This document shows, piece by piece, positions 44,860-53,259 of a stretch of DNA of 64,000 bases. Made by a program: the position numbers and the translations under genes. The notes beneath the pieces are model-generated. The model did no database searches. It worked only from the letters and a program-made list of their open reading frames with translations, and was not told the DNA's origin. Every line of letters begins with the position of its first letter. Positions within the stretch are counted from its first letter, which is position 1. Source of the stretch: Plantactinospora mayteni (lineage in GTDB: Bacteria; Actinomycetota; Actinomycetes; Mycobacteriales; Micromonosporaceae); the NCBI RefSeq assembly GCF_016862935.1, contig NZ_BONX01000065.1:1-64000 (forward strand), read 5' to 3'.

Positions 44860-45515
44860 CACGATTGGATCCGGTAGCCGGCGCCGGTCACGGTTTCGAT
44901 GGCCGGTGGTTCACCGAGTTTGCGGCGCAGCGTACCGAGGGTGATCCGGACCGCGTTGGTGAACGGGTCGGCGTGTTCGTCCCAGACCTTGTCCAGCAAG
45001 GTCTCGGCGCTGACAACGGCGCCGCCGGCCGCGAGGAGCTGCTCCAGCACGCCGAACTCCTTCGGGGTCAGGTGCAGCAGTCGGCCACCGCGTTCGGCGG
45101 TGCGGCGGGCGGGGTCGAGCAGCAGGTCGGCGGCGCGCAGGACCGGTGGTCGGACGGTGCCGGTACGCCGGGCCAGCGCCCGCACGCGGGCGATGAGCTC
45201 GGTGAACGCGAACGGCTTGCCCAGATAGTCGTCGGCTCCCAGGGTGAGCCCGTCCACGCGGTCCTCGACCGCGCCGGAGGCGGTGAGCATGAGTATGCGT
45301 GACGTACCGCGCTCGGCCAGCCGCCGGCAGACGGTGTCCCCGTGGACCACCGGCAGGTCCCGGTCCAGCACGACGACGTCGTACGGGGCGAGGTCGAGCT
45401 TGTCGAGGGCGGTCTGGCCGTCCAGGGCGATGTCCACGGCGCAGCCGTGCTTGCGCAGCCCGGCGGCGATGTAACCGGCCAGTGGCTGTTCGTCTTCGAC
45501 CAACAGGACCCGCAT
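44859..45515 (-). CDS. OmpR/PhoB family response regulator
   Basis: 218-aa two-domain regulator. Receiver: VEDE (Asp8), phospho-Asp51 in VVVLDRDLPVVHG, MLTASG (Thr switch) and GKPF (Lys). C-terminal winged helix: RRTAERGGRLLHLTPKEFGV, AETLLDKVWDEHADPFTNAV, RKLGEPPAIETVTGAGYRI. ATG at 45515. Its promoter region (111 bases) is shared with the divergent DD-peptidase gene, so regulation of the cell-wall enzymes is plausible. Confidence 0.95.
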   Translation of the reverse strand: MRVLLVEDEQPLAGYIAAGLRKHGCAVDIALDGQTALDKLDLAPYDVVVLDRDLPVVHGDTVCRRLAERGTSRILMLTASGAVEDRVDGLTLGADDYLGKPFAFTELIARVRALARRTGTVRPPVLRAADLLLDPARRTAERGGRLLHLTPKEFGVLEQLLAAGGAVVSAETLLDKVWDEHADPFTNAVRITLGTLRRKLGEPPAIETVTGAGYRIQS

Positions 45516-45626
45516 CGACCCAGTCTCCCAGCGGGCACATATGGATTTTGTATGGCTCGGTCATCGGCTCCCGATATCCGCCGGTCGGTAGAAGTGATCG
45601 CTGTTGCCTACGGAAGGGAAGATGCG

Positions 45627-47219
45627 ATGACACAGCCATCCAGAAGAGCCGTACTCGGCATGCTGGGCGCGGTACCACTGGCCGCGGGCGGGGTGCTCGC
45701 GCCCAGTGGAGCGGCCTATGCCGGATCCGCAGGGAGTGTGCTGGCCGGCTCCCGGCTGGCGGCGAGGATCCAAGCGATCATTGAGCGGCCCGGGTTCGCC
45801 GGCGCACGCTGGGGCATGGCATTCTCGGCCGCCGATACCGGCGACATCGTGTACGCGTTGCGGCCAGACGAGTTGTTCGTGGCCGCCTCGTCGTTCAAGG
45901 TCTTCGTCGCCGGTACCGCGTTCGAGGCGCTCGGGCCGAATCACCGGTTCCGGACCCGGGTCTACCGCACCGGTCCGGTGGTGCGTGGTGTGCTCCGGGG
46001 TGACCTGGTGCTGGTCGCCGGTGGCGACCTGCTGCTGTCCGGCCGGCGACGGCCGGACAGCACGCTGTACCTGCCGGAGCCGGATCCCACCTACCCGGGT
46101 GGGGTCCCGTTGCCGGACCCGTTGCGGGAGATCCGCGACCTGGCCGGGCAGGTCGCTGCCGCTGGCGTACGGCGCGTCGAGGGTCAGATCCTGGTGGACA
46201 CGTCGCTGTTCCGGGAGGCGCGGGAAGGCGTCTTCATGGGCAATACGCAGATCACGGTGTCGCCGATGATGGTCAACGACCATGTCGTGCACGCCGTCGT
46301 GACCCCCGGCGGCGCTGCCGGTGCCCCCGGTGTCGTGCGGGCGGTCCCGCAGACCGGCTACCTGCGCTTCGTCAGCCAGGTGACCACGGTGCCGGCATCC
46401 GGGCCCGCACGGCCGCTCGCCTTCGGCGACGACGTCGAGGACCTCGACGGCAGCCGCAGCGTGACGGTCACCGGCGACATCCCGCTGGGTGCCCAACCGC
46501 GATTTGTCGCGTACTTCGTGCCGAGCCCGACGCGGTTCGGGGGCACCGTGCTCGCCGAAGCGCTGCACGCCCTGGGCGTGACGGTCGGGGGCGGTATCGA
46601 GGCGGCCCCGACCGGGTGGCGGGGTGCCCGACTGGCCGAGCACGTGTCGCCGCCGCTGGCGGAAGAGGTGAAGGCCATGCTCAAGGTCAGCTCGAACATA
46701 CACACCGTCACGTTCCCGTACCTAGTGGGCGCGGTCGCAGGCCGTGACAGCGTCACCCCGAAGGCGACCTACGAGCAGTACCTCCGCCAACTGTTCCGCG
46801 CGGCCGGTCTCGATCCCGACCTGGCCAGAGTGGCCGAGGGCAGCTACACCGCGAACACCTTCATCCGGTTCCTGACCCACATCAAACGGCGGCCGTACTT
46901 CGCCCAGTACCGGCAGGCGCTGCCCATCATGGGTCGCGACGGCTCCATCGCCGGCAACCAGCCGAACTCCCCGGCGGCGGGCCACGTCTACGCCAAGACC
47001 GGTACCGGTGGCCTGGCCACCCCCACCGGCGGCGCCATGCTCCACAAGGCCCTCGCCGGGTACATCGAGCTGCCGGACCGCCGGTGGCTCACCTTCGCCC
47101 AGTTCATGAGACAGGAAACGACGTTCGAGGCCGTCCGCGGCCTGGGCGATCAGGCGCAGGAAGCGATGGCCGAGATCGCCACCGCCGTCTACGAGACCCT
47201 TACCAGGAGCCCGCGATGA
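45627..47219 (+). CDS. dacB: Tat-exported D-alanyl-D-alanine carboxypeptidase/endopeptidase (PBP4, S13)
   Basis: 530-aa penicillin-binding protein of family S13, which trims or cleaves peptidoglycan cross-links outside the membrane. The N-terminus MTQPSRRAVLGMLGAVPLAA is a twin-arginine signal. Active-site motifs are SxxK (Ser88-Lys91, AASSFKVF), SxN in KVSSNIHT and KTG in YAKTGTGG. Between the first two lies the domain insertion typical of S13 (GDLVLVAGGDLLLSG). ATG at 45627 follows GGAAGGGAA. It overlaps the next gene (ATGA), forming a two-gene operon opposite a two-component system. Confidence 0.9.
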   Translation: MTQPSRRAVLGMLGAVPLAAGGVLAPSGAAYAGSAGSVLAGSRLAARIQAIIERPGFAGARWGMAFSAADTGDIVYALRPDELFVAASSFKVFVAGTAFEALGPNHRFRTRVYRTGPVVRGVLRGDLVLVAGGDLLLSGRRRPDSTLYLPEPDPTYPGGVPLPDPLREIRDLAGQVAAAGVRRVEGQILVDTSLFREAREGVFMGNTQITVSPMMVNDHVVHAVVTPGGAAGAPGVVRAVPQTGYLRFVSQVTTVPASGPARPLAFGDDVEDLDGSRSVTVTGDIPLGAQPRFVAYFVPSPTRFGGTVLAEALHALGVTVGGGIEAAPTGWRGARLAEHVSPPLAEEVKAMLKVSSNIHTVTFPYLVGAVAGRDSVTPKATYEQYLRQLFRAAGLDPDLARVAEGSYTANTFIRFLTHIKRRPYFAQYRQALPIMGRDGSIAGNQPNSPAAGHVYAKTGTGGLATPTGGAMLHKALAGYIELPDRRWLTFAQFMRQETTFEAVRGLGDQAQEAMAEIATAVYETLTRSPR

Positions 47220-48367
47220 CCCGTCCCACGAGCCGACGAACCGTCCTCGGCGCGCTGGGCGCCGCCTCCCTGGCCGGTACGGCGCTCGTCGCCGCGCCCG
47301 GCACCGCCCATGCCGCACCACCGAAGGATCTGCGGCCCGGCGGCGCGTACGACCGGCTCGTGGCTGGGCGGGCCGCACAAGACATGTTCTCCGGAACCGT
47401 GCTCATCGCCCACCACGGCCGGCCGGTGCTGGTGTGCGCCCACGGCATGGCCAACAAGGACCAGTCCATACCGAACCGACCGGACACGGTCTTCTGGCTC
47501 GCGTCCATCACGAAAACCTTCACCGCACTCGCGATCGCCCAACTGGTCCAGCAGGGCAAGCTGGCGTTCCACGACACCCTCGGCGCGCATCTCGCTGGCT
47601 TCCCCACCGAGCAGGCGAGCACGGTCACGGTCCACCAGCTGCTCACCCACACCTCCGGCGTCGGCCGGCCCGCCATCGGCGGTGGGACCCCACCCGGACT
47701 GGATTGGAACGGCTTCGACGAGGTGATGGACGGCACTCTCGCGCTCATCCGGCAGACGCCGCTGCAGTTCACCCCCGGCACCCGATACGCGTACAGCAAC
47801 GACGGCTTCTTCGTCCTCGGCGCGATCGTGGCGAAGGTGACCGGACAGTCGTACTTCGACTACATCCGCCAACATGTCTTCTCACCCGCCGGCATGACTC
47901 GCACCGACTTCTTCAGCCGAGCCCAGGTGTTGGCCAACAACGCCATCGCCCGGCCCTACTGGACCCAGCGTGACGGCACCCGTGCCGACTTCATCACCAG
48001 CCCCTACGCGCCGTACACCACCGGGCCGGCGGGCGGTGCCTACTCAACGGTGACCGACCTGCTCGCCTTCGCCCGTGCGCTGACCGCCGGCAAACTGCTC
48101 GACCCCGCGTTCGTCGACGTCATCACCAGCGGAAAGCATGCCCTGCCACCGTCACAGCCACCGAGCCAGGTCGAGTTCTACGGGTACGGCTACCTCAACA
48201 CAATCCTCAACAACCGGCGCATCGTCGGACACTCCGGCAGCGGCCCCGGCGCAGCCAACCGCCTGGACATCTACCCCGACCTGAACTGGGTCTCCATCGT
48301 GCTCAGCAACTACGACACCACGATCAACCCGATCATCGAACTCGAACGCAACCTCGTCACCAGATAA
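47216..48367 (+). CDS. Tat-exported serine hydrolase (class C beta-lactamase fold)
   Basis: 383-aa exported enzyme of the beta-lactamase/DD-peptidase/esterase superfamily. Twin-arginine signal TSRRTVLGALGAASLAGTAL ending near AHA. Motifs: SxxK (Ser97-Lys100, LASITKTF), YxN (Tyr193-Asn195, YAYSNDG) and HSG in RIVGHSGSGPG in place of KTG. HSG is usual for D,D-peptidase- or esterase-like members rather than true beta-lactamases, so resistance should not be assumed. Its ATG overlaps the dacB stop, so the two act together on the envelope. Confidence 0.88.
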   Translation: MTRPTSRRTVLGALGAASLAGTALVAAPGTAHAAPPKDLRPGGAYDRLVAGRAAQDMFSGTVLIAHHGRPVLVCAHGMANKDQSIPNRPDTVFWLASITKTFTALAIAQLVQQGKLAFHDTLGAHLAGFPTEQASTVTVHQLLTHTSGVGRPAIGGGTPPGLDWNGFDEVMDGTLALIRQTPLQFTPGTRYAYSNDGFFVLGAIVAKVTGQSYFDYIRQHVFSPAGMTRTDFFSRAQVLANNAIARPYWTQRDGTRADFITSPYAPYTTGPAGGAYSTVTDLLAFARALTAGKLLDPAFVDVITSGKHALPPSQPPSQVEFYGYGYLNTILNNRRIVGHSGSGPGAANRLDIYPDLNWVSIVLSNYDTTINPIIELERNLVTR

Positions 48368-48382
48368 CCCGATGGCGCCTGC

Positions 48383-48420
48383 ACCGGGCCAACACGGGTA
48401 ACCAAAGCCCACGGCCCGGT
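48383..48420 (+). terminator. hairpin terminator after the dacB operon
   Basis: 8-bp perfect stem ACCGGGCC / GGCCCGGT with a 22-base loop that can pair further (CGGG...CCCA), starting 16 bases after the stop codon. Confidence 0.5.
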
Positions 48421-48787
48421 CAGGCAACCGGTCAGGCAAATCGAGGATCCACGACTACCACATCGGCTGCCACCAACCAATCCGCCCGTGACGAGAAGGC
48501 CCAACGATGCGGGCGACTCGCAACCGCCGGCGATGGTCGGCACGCGACGTCCCGCCTTGGGCTAGGGGCTACCGCGCCACGATGGCAGTCGCGGGTCTCC
48601 GCAAGCTGGGACCGAGCGCGTGCTCGGAGACGTTGAGGGCCGCAGCGAACCACGCCCCGCCTTGATCGAACGCACTGTCATCGGCAGTTCCGGGCGCCTG
48701 CGTGCGCCGTGCGCCGTCACGTTGCGTGAGGCGCGAATCGCGGTAGATCCGCGAGCTGATCTTGGTTGCCGTGCCGAGGGACCCGGC
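48421..48787. other. no recognisable gene
   Basis: About 370 bases between a terminator and an ISAs1 end. No frame with family similarity. A direct repeat CAGGCAA occurs at 48,421-48,439. Confidence 0.35.
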
Positions 48788-48822
48788 CACGGCCCCGGCG
48801 TTGTTCTTCTATGCCCGGTTAC
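48788..48822. repeat. solitary ISAs1-type terminal end
   Basis: CACGGCCCCGGCGTTGTTC followed by TTCTATGCCCGGTT. The first 19 bases match the terminal repeats of the complete ISAs1 element (51,673 and 53,172). The following 14 are identical to the sub-terminal sequence at its 51.7-kb end, in the same orientation. No transposase is attached. It lies 42 bases before the WD40 gene start. Confidence 0.75.
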
Positions 48823-48863
48823 TCTGGCCCGGTCTTGCGGTGTGATCGTGGATGGGAGGCTTG

Positions 48864-50753
48864 ATGGGCGCCACCGAGTGGGCTGTGCAGTGGGTGAGCC
48901 GAGATTCACGGGAGTTGGTGTGCTGCCCACCCGTTGGTTCGCCAGAAATCGAGCGAGTGTCGTACATCCGAGATCTTGCCACCGTGGTGGTGAAAGGGCG
49001 GCTGATGGCCGTCACCGTGAGCCATCACGGACCGGTGCGGATGTGGGATCTGACCACCGGCCAACTGCATCAGTCCTTCAGGTGGCCTGGGGCGAGTGTG
49101 GTGACGACCGCGGTCGTCGATGGGCGACCAATGATCGTGGCCGGGACCGATGACCGGACGGTACGGCTGTGGGACCTGAGCACTGGCCAACGGGTGGGTA
49201 AGCCTCTGACCGGCCACACCAACGGGGTGATCGCTCTGGCGAGCGGTGTGGTGGACGGCCGTCCGGTGGCGGTGTCTGGCTCACTGGACGGGACGGTACG
49301 GGTGTGGGATCTCGCGAAGCGGGTCGAGGTCGGTCGCCTGCTCACCCTTGGCGGCGCGGCGCACGCGGTCACCACCGCTGTGGTGGACGGTCGTCCGGTT
49401 GCGGTTTCCGGCTGTGAGGGAAAGCGGGTACGGGTCTGGGATCTGGTCACCGGGCGACAGGATGGCCCGCCGCTGATTGGGCACACGGCTTCGGTCCGGG
49501 CGGTGGCGACTGGGATTCTTGACGGCCGTACGGTCGTGGTGAGTGGCAGTTGCGATCGCACGGTTCGGGTGTGGGATCTGGCCACTGGGGAGCAGGTCGG
49601 TGAGCCGTTCGCCGGTCACACCGACGAGGTGTGGGCGGTTGCGACCGTTGTGGTGGACGGCCGTCCGGTGGCGCTCTCCGGCGATTGGGACGGGACAATA
49701 CGCATGTGGGATCTGGCCACCCGACAGCAGATCGGTGAGCCGTTCGCTGGTCACCGTGGCTATCCGCCAGTAATCGAAACCGCGGTGCTGAATGGGCGTC
49801 CGGTGGCGGTCGCCACAGCCGATGACCGAACGGTACGGGTTTGGGACCTCGCCGCTGATCATGACGTCCACCAGTCTCGCCATTCCGGCAGGGTGCGTGC
49901 CGTTACCACGACCGTGGTTGATGGGCGGCCGGTGGTCATCACCGCCGGTGAGGACCGGACGGTGCGCGTGTGGGACTCGGCGACTGGGGAGCCGGTGGGT
50001 GAGCCGTTCACCGATCACACCGACAAGGTGTTGGCGGTTGCCGCCGCTGTGGTGGACGGTCATCCGGTGGTGGTGTCCGGCGGTGCGGACCAGACGGTGC
50101 GGGTCTGGGATCTCACGGCGGGGAAGCAGGTCAACATGTTCACCGGTCATAGCGACAAAGTGTTTGCGGTGGCGACCGCAACGGTGAATGGGCGCCCGGT
50201 GGCCGTGACTGCGGGAGATGACCGGGCGGTGTTGGTGTGGGATCTGGCCACCGGTGCGAAGGTCGGGAAGCCGTTGGCCAAGGAACGCCGACGGATGGCG
50301 GGCATGGTCACCGGTGTCCTCAACGGCCAAGCGGTCGCGATCACCGGAGGCGTGAGGGGCGCCATCCGTATTCGGGACGTGGCGACGAACCGGCAGATCG
50401 CCGCGTATCGCAGCCCCCGCAACTACGTCGAAGTCCTGGCTGTTGGCCCGGGAAGTTCAGTCGTCCTCACCAAAGGCGACATCCAGCCTCCCCAGATCTG
50501 GGACCTTGGCACCGCGCAACCCGTCAAGGAGTTGGCGATCGACCACGGGACCATCGGCGCCATCGGCCACCTGGACGGTACGCCCATCGCGATAACCGGC
50601 TGGAACGAGCTGTCCGTCTGGGACCTGACCACCGGAGATCAGATCGGCGAGGCGCTCCATTTTCCTGGCCATTTAGAGGCGGTGGCGGTCGACGCGCAGG
50701 GACGCATCATCGTCTGCATCGGCAACACTGTCGCCGTACTCGCCCGGTCCTGA
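48864..50753 (+). CDS. WD40-repeat protein (13 blades)
   Basis: 629-aa protein made almost wholly of WD40 repeats; I count 13 W-D dipeptide blades (VRMWDLTTGQ, VRLWDLSTGQ, VRVWDLAKR and so on), each with the actinomycete-type strand VVDGRPVAVSG. Two seven-bladed propellers, one incomplete, are likely. Such proteins are binding platforms and often carry an N-terminal effector domain (protease, NTPase, HTH). Here only about 45 residues precede the first blade, and the gene starts just after an ISAs1 end, so an N-terminal effector may have been lost. ATG at 48864 follows GGAGG with a 5-base gap. Confidence 0.88.
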   Translation: MGATEWAVQWVSRDSRELVCCPPVGSPEIERVSYIRDLATVVVKGRLMAVTVSHHGPVRMWDLTTGQLHQSFRWPGASVVTTAVVDGRPMIVAGTDDRTVRLWDLSTGQRVGKPLTGHTNGVIALASGVVDGRPVAVSGSLDGTVRVWDLAKRVEVGRLLTLGGAAHAVTTAVVDGRPVAVSGCEGKRVRVWDLVTGRQDGPPLIGHTASVRAVATGILDGRTVVVSGSCDRTVRVWDLATGEQVGEPFAGHTDEVWAVATVVVDGRPVALSGDWDGTIRMWDLATRQQIGEPFAGHRGYPPVIETAVLNGRPVAVATADDRTVRVWDLAADHDVHQSRHSGRVRAVTTTVVDGRPVVITAGEDRTVRVWDSATGEPVGEPFTDHTDKVLAVAAAVVDGHPVVVSGGADQTVRVWDLTAGKQVNMFTGHSDKVFAVATATVNGRPVAVTAGDDRAVLVWDLATGAKVGKPLAKERRRMAGMVTGVLNGQAVAITGGVRGAIRIRDVATNRQIAAYRSPRNYVEVLAVGPGSSVVLTKGDIQPPQIWDLGTAQPVKELAIDHGTIGAIGHLDGTPIAITGWNELSVWDLTTGDQIGEALHFPGHLEAVAVDAQGRIIVCIGNTVAVLARS

Positions 50754-50902
50754 CCCGCTCCATCTGGCGGACCCCTGTCACTGGGTGCCGTTACGCCGGG
50801 GAGCGTCGTCCGCCGGGTATGTAGGAAGCCGAGAGCAGTGGTCTCGGTATACGTCGACAAGGGAGTGGCGCGGCAGGGCTGAGCTTCAGACTGTGTTCGT
50901 GG

Positions 50903-51562
50903 TCACGGGCGGTTGGGCCATGGAACGGCCCGTAGGCGCCAACTGAGGACGAGGGTCAGGAGCGCTGCTGCGGTCGTGATCCAGTAGTTGGTGTGCCAGG
51001 ATCGGCCGGTGGAGAAAGTCTTGCTGAGTAGCGATTCTGGTAGGGCTTGCTGAGCGACCACGAGTAGTGCGAACAGGGATGGCGTGGCAACGGCGGCGAC
51101 CAGCGAGCCGAGGACGAGGCACAGAATCGCGCCGATGGATGTGAAGACAACCACGTTGCCGATGAGCCCGTGCAGGGGTGGGAACTGCGTGTCGGGGTGA
51201 CGGGTGGTAATGACCCAGTACCAGACCGGCAGGACGGCCAGAGGGGCTGCGAACATGATCGCGGAGTAGGTCAAGTGTCCGAGCCGTGCAGATCGGTGCG
51301 CGGTGAGTTCTCGCCCGTCGAATCGTGGGGTGGTGATCGCCGGGAGGACGCTGGCTAGCGCGATGGCGACTAGCTCCGGGGTGCCCACGCCGCGAGGCGG
51401 CAGGTCGAACACCGTGCTGACCGACAGACTCAGCTCGGGAAACGCGGCAGTGATGATCAGTGCGACGACAATTGCGGTCGAGGCGACTGGCCCGCCACGG
51501 ATATGCCACAGCCCGGCGACGCGGCAACGCGTCACGTGAGGCTGGCGGGTGAGAGTAGGCAT
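50903..51562 (-). CDS. hypothetical polytopic membrane protein
   Basis: 219-aa protein with about six hydrophobic segments (ASTAIVVALIITAAFPELSL; ELVAIALASVLPAI; LTYSAIMFAAPLAVLPVWYW; GNVVVFTSIGAILCLVLGSL; TPSLFALLVVAQQ; WITTAAALLTLVLSW). It resembles uncharacterised membrane proteins that accompany small ABC ATPases; no ATPase is nearby. ATG at 51562. Just upstream a 28-codon reading frame (MDAEQLIEFVRTNQQLIR) overlaps this start and may be the tail of a gene cut off by the ISAs1 insertion. Confidence 0.65.
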   Translation of the reverse strand: MPTLTRQPHVTRCRVAGLWHIRGGPVASTAIVVALIITAAFPELSLSVSTVFDLPPRGVGTPELVAIALASVLPAITTPRFDGRELTAHRSARLGHLTYSAIMFAAPLAVLPVWYWVITTRHPDTQFPPLHGLIGNVVVFTSIGAILCLVLGSLVAAVATPSLFALLVVAQQALPESLLSKTFSTGRSWHTNYWITTAAALLTLVLSWRLRAVPWPNRP

Positions 51563-51718
51563 GCTCGGATCAGCTGTTGGTTGGTCCGGACGAACTCGAT
51601 GAGTTGCTCGGCGTCCATGGTCGTCAGTTTTTGCGCTGCTGGCGGGGGTTGGGCTGGTGCCACGGTGTTCGCCACGGCCGCGGCGTTGTTCTTCTATGCC
51701 CGGTTTGATCATGGTTTG

Positions 51719-53035
51719 CTAGATGTTGTAGACGGCGAAGGTGTCGGTGCGGTCGTGGAGATCGCGGCGAGCGTGGGCGATGTTGGCGCGTCCGGCGAGG
51801 CGGAAGGTGTTCAGTGCCAGGTTGCGGAAGGCTGCCAAGTTGCGTGGAGCCGCACCGGTCCTGAGCTGGGAGTCGTCCTCGCTGAAGGTGACGTCCCTGG
51901 TCCAATGGAGACGATTTTCCACGGTCCAGTGGCCTCTGGCGTAGTGGTTGAGGTGGTGCGGGCCGGCCTGAGTGGCGTCCAGGCTGACGATGCCGTAGAT
52001 GATCTGTTTGCTGGTGCGGACCCCGTCGAGGCCGCCGGTGTCGCGGCGTAGTCGGAAGGCTTCCCGGGCGCCGGGGAACAGGGTGTCGTCGCAGGCGGCG
52101 ACGCGGATCGTGCGGCGTTCGGTGCGTCCGTGTCCCCGGTCGCCGGTGATGTCGGTGGTGTCGGCGAACTTGGTGTCGGCGCCGGATAGCAGCGCCTGGG
52201 CGGCCTGCAGGGCGAGCGGCTGGTTGCCTTTGAGGATCAGCATGTAGTGGGCGTTCAGGGGCCCGGTGATCAGCTGGGCGGTCTTCTTCGTGGTGTGCAG
52301 TGCGTCGAGGGTGAGCAGCATGCCGGCCACGTCCAGGGGCGTGAGCAGGTCGCTGGTCACGGTGGTCTCGCCGCGCTTGTCGCCGACCTGACGCTGGCCC
52401 AGGATCACCGCCCGGTCGTGGGTGACCGCGGCGACCAGGAACACCTGCCCGACCCCGGTGCGGGTGCCATGCAACAGCTTGCCGTCGATCGCGACCGCGG
52501 GCAGCAGCCCGGCCGGCGCCGGATGGGTCACCGCCCGCGTCGCGGTGCGGCGCTGCTCACGTTCGGCGGGTTCGTCCTCGGCGGCGGGCACCTGCGGGGC
52601 CGGGGCGTCTCCACGCACGACGTCGGCCAGGTAACCGCAGGTCGCCAAGTCGAGGGCGTCGCCGTCGACCGCTTGCAGGACCCGCCGGAACGTACGCTCG
52701 CTGGGCACCAGGTAGCGGCCGGTCAGCGGGTTTCGCCGGGCTCCGAGACTGCGCAGGACATCTTGCGGGGTCCGCGCCGCCCACTGCCGGATCGCTGTCA
52801 GTCCGTCATTGCCGGTCACCAGCGTGGCGCACGCGGTCAGCACCAGGATCACCAGAAGCGGATGGCGAAGCCCCCGCAGCCGGCGCGGGTCCGGCACCTG
52901 CCGCAACCGCGCCACCAACGGAGACACCATTGACAACGGATCGGCCACACCCGGATCCGCAGCGAGTTCGGCCTCCCACAACGCCAGATCGGCGAGGTGG
53001 TCAACAACAGGGTCGATCAGGGAAGATGACGTCAC
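51719..53035 (-). CDS. ISAs1 family DDE transposase
   Basis: 438-aa transposase. N-terminal DUF4338-like/ISAs1 motif LRQVPDPRRLRGLRHPLLVI and ACATLVTGNDGLTAIRQWA; DDE core AIDGKLLHGTRTG (first Asp), LTLDALHTTKKTAQ (second Asp) and the Glu region in RGHWTVENRLHWTRDVTFSE. It ends within 50 bases of the element end. GTG start at 53035 lies in the 3' arm of a large hairpin, which would hide the ribosome site. Looks active. Confidence 0.92.
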   Translation of the reverse strand: MTSSSLIDPVVDHLADLALWEAELAADPGVADPLSMVSPLVARLRQVPDPRRLRGLRHPLLVILVLTACATLVTGNDGLTAIRQWAARTPQDVLRSLGARRNPLTGRYLVPSERTFRRVLQAVDGDALDLATCGYLADVVRGDAPAPQVPAAEDEPAEREQRRTATRAVTHPAPAGLLPAVAIDGKLLHGTRTGVGQVFLVAAVTHDRAVILGQRQVGDKRGETTVTSDLLTPLDVAGMLLTLDALHTTKKTAQLITGPLNAHYMLILKGNQPLALQAAQALLSGADTKFADTTDITGDRGHGRTERRTIRVAACDDTLFPGAREAFRLRRDTGGLDGVRTSKQIIYGIVSLDATQAGPHHLNHYARGHWTVENRLHWTRDVTFSEDDSQLRTGAAPRNLAAFRNLALNTFRLAGRANIAHARRDLHDRTDTFAVYNI

Positions 53036-53100
53036 GAGCGCGACTCCAGCGATGATCTTCAGGACTAGACACCCGAAAGATCATCAGGAGTCGCGCTCGT
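53034..53100 (-). promoter_or_regulatory. hairpin hiding the transposase ribosome-binding site
   Basis: Arms 53034-53047 and 53087-53100 pair perfectly over 14 bp (ACGAGCGCGACTCC / GGAGTCGCGCTCGT); inner arms 53051-53059 and 53077-53085 pair over 9 bp (GATGATCTT / AAGATCATC). In transposase mRNA the 3' arm contains GGAG, 8 bases before the GTG, so a read-through transcript would be poorly translated. Confidence 0.7.
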
Positions 53101-53259
53101 CCTGCAACTCACATCTCGCCCGGTTCTCAACACGGACAGAACGCCTCAACCCGGAACAACGCCGGGGCCGTGGGGGCTACCCGACCTCGTCACCGAAGTC
53201 GACGGCGGGCGCTGCTCGCCGGTGTCGGTCGCACCGAGGGGCGTGCATCTGGTTGAGCG

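Larger units (their letters stand above)
51673..53172 (-). mobile_element. complete ISAs1-family insertion sequence, 1,500 bp
   Basis: Terminal inverted repeats CACGGCCGCGGCGTTGTTC (51673-51691) and GAACAACGCCGGGGCCGTG (53154-53172), matching at 18 of 19 positions, enclose one intact transposase. No matching target-site duplication is visible at the flanks (TGTTCGC left, GGGGCTA right), so flanking DNA has changed since insertion or the copy arose by recombination. Confidence 0.85.

Noticed and set aside
47216-48367. calling the serine hydrolase an antibiotic-resistance beta-lactamase
   Set aside because: It has HSG instead of KTG and sits with a DD-peptidase; the fold is shared by many non-resistance enzymes.
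49281-50330. 349-codon minus-strand open frame within the WD40 gene, with internal repeats
   Set aside because: Its repeats (HRPV, GQIPH) are the antisense of the WD40 repeats.
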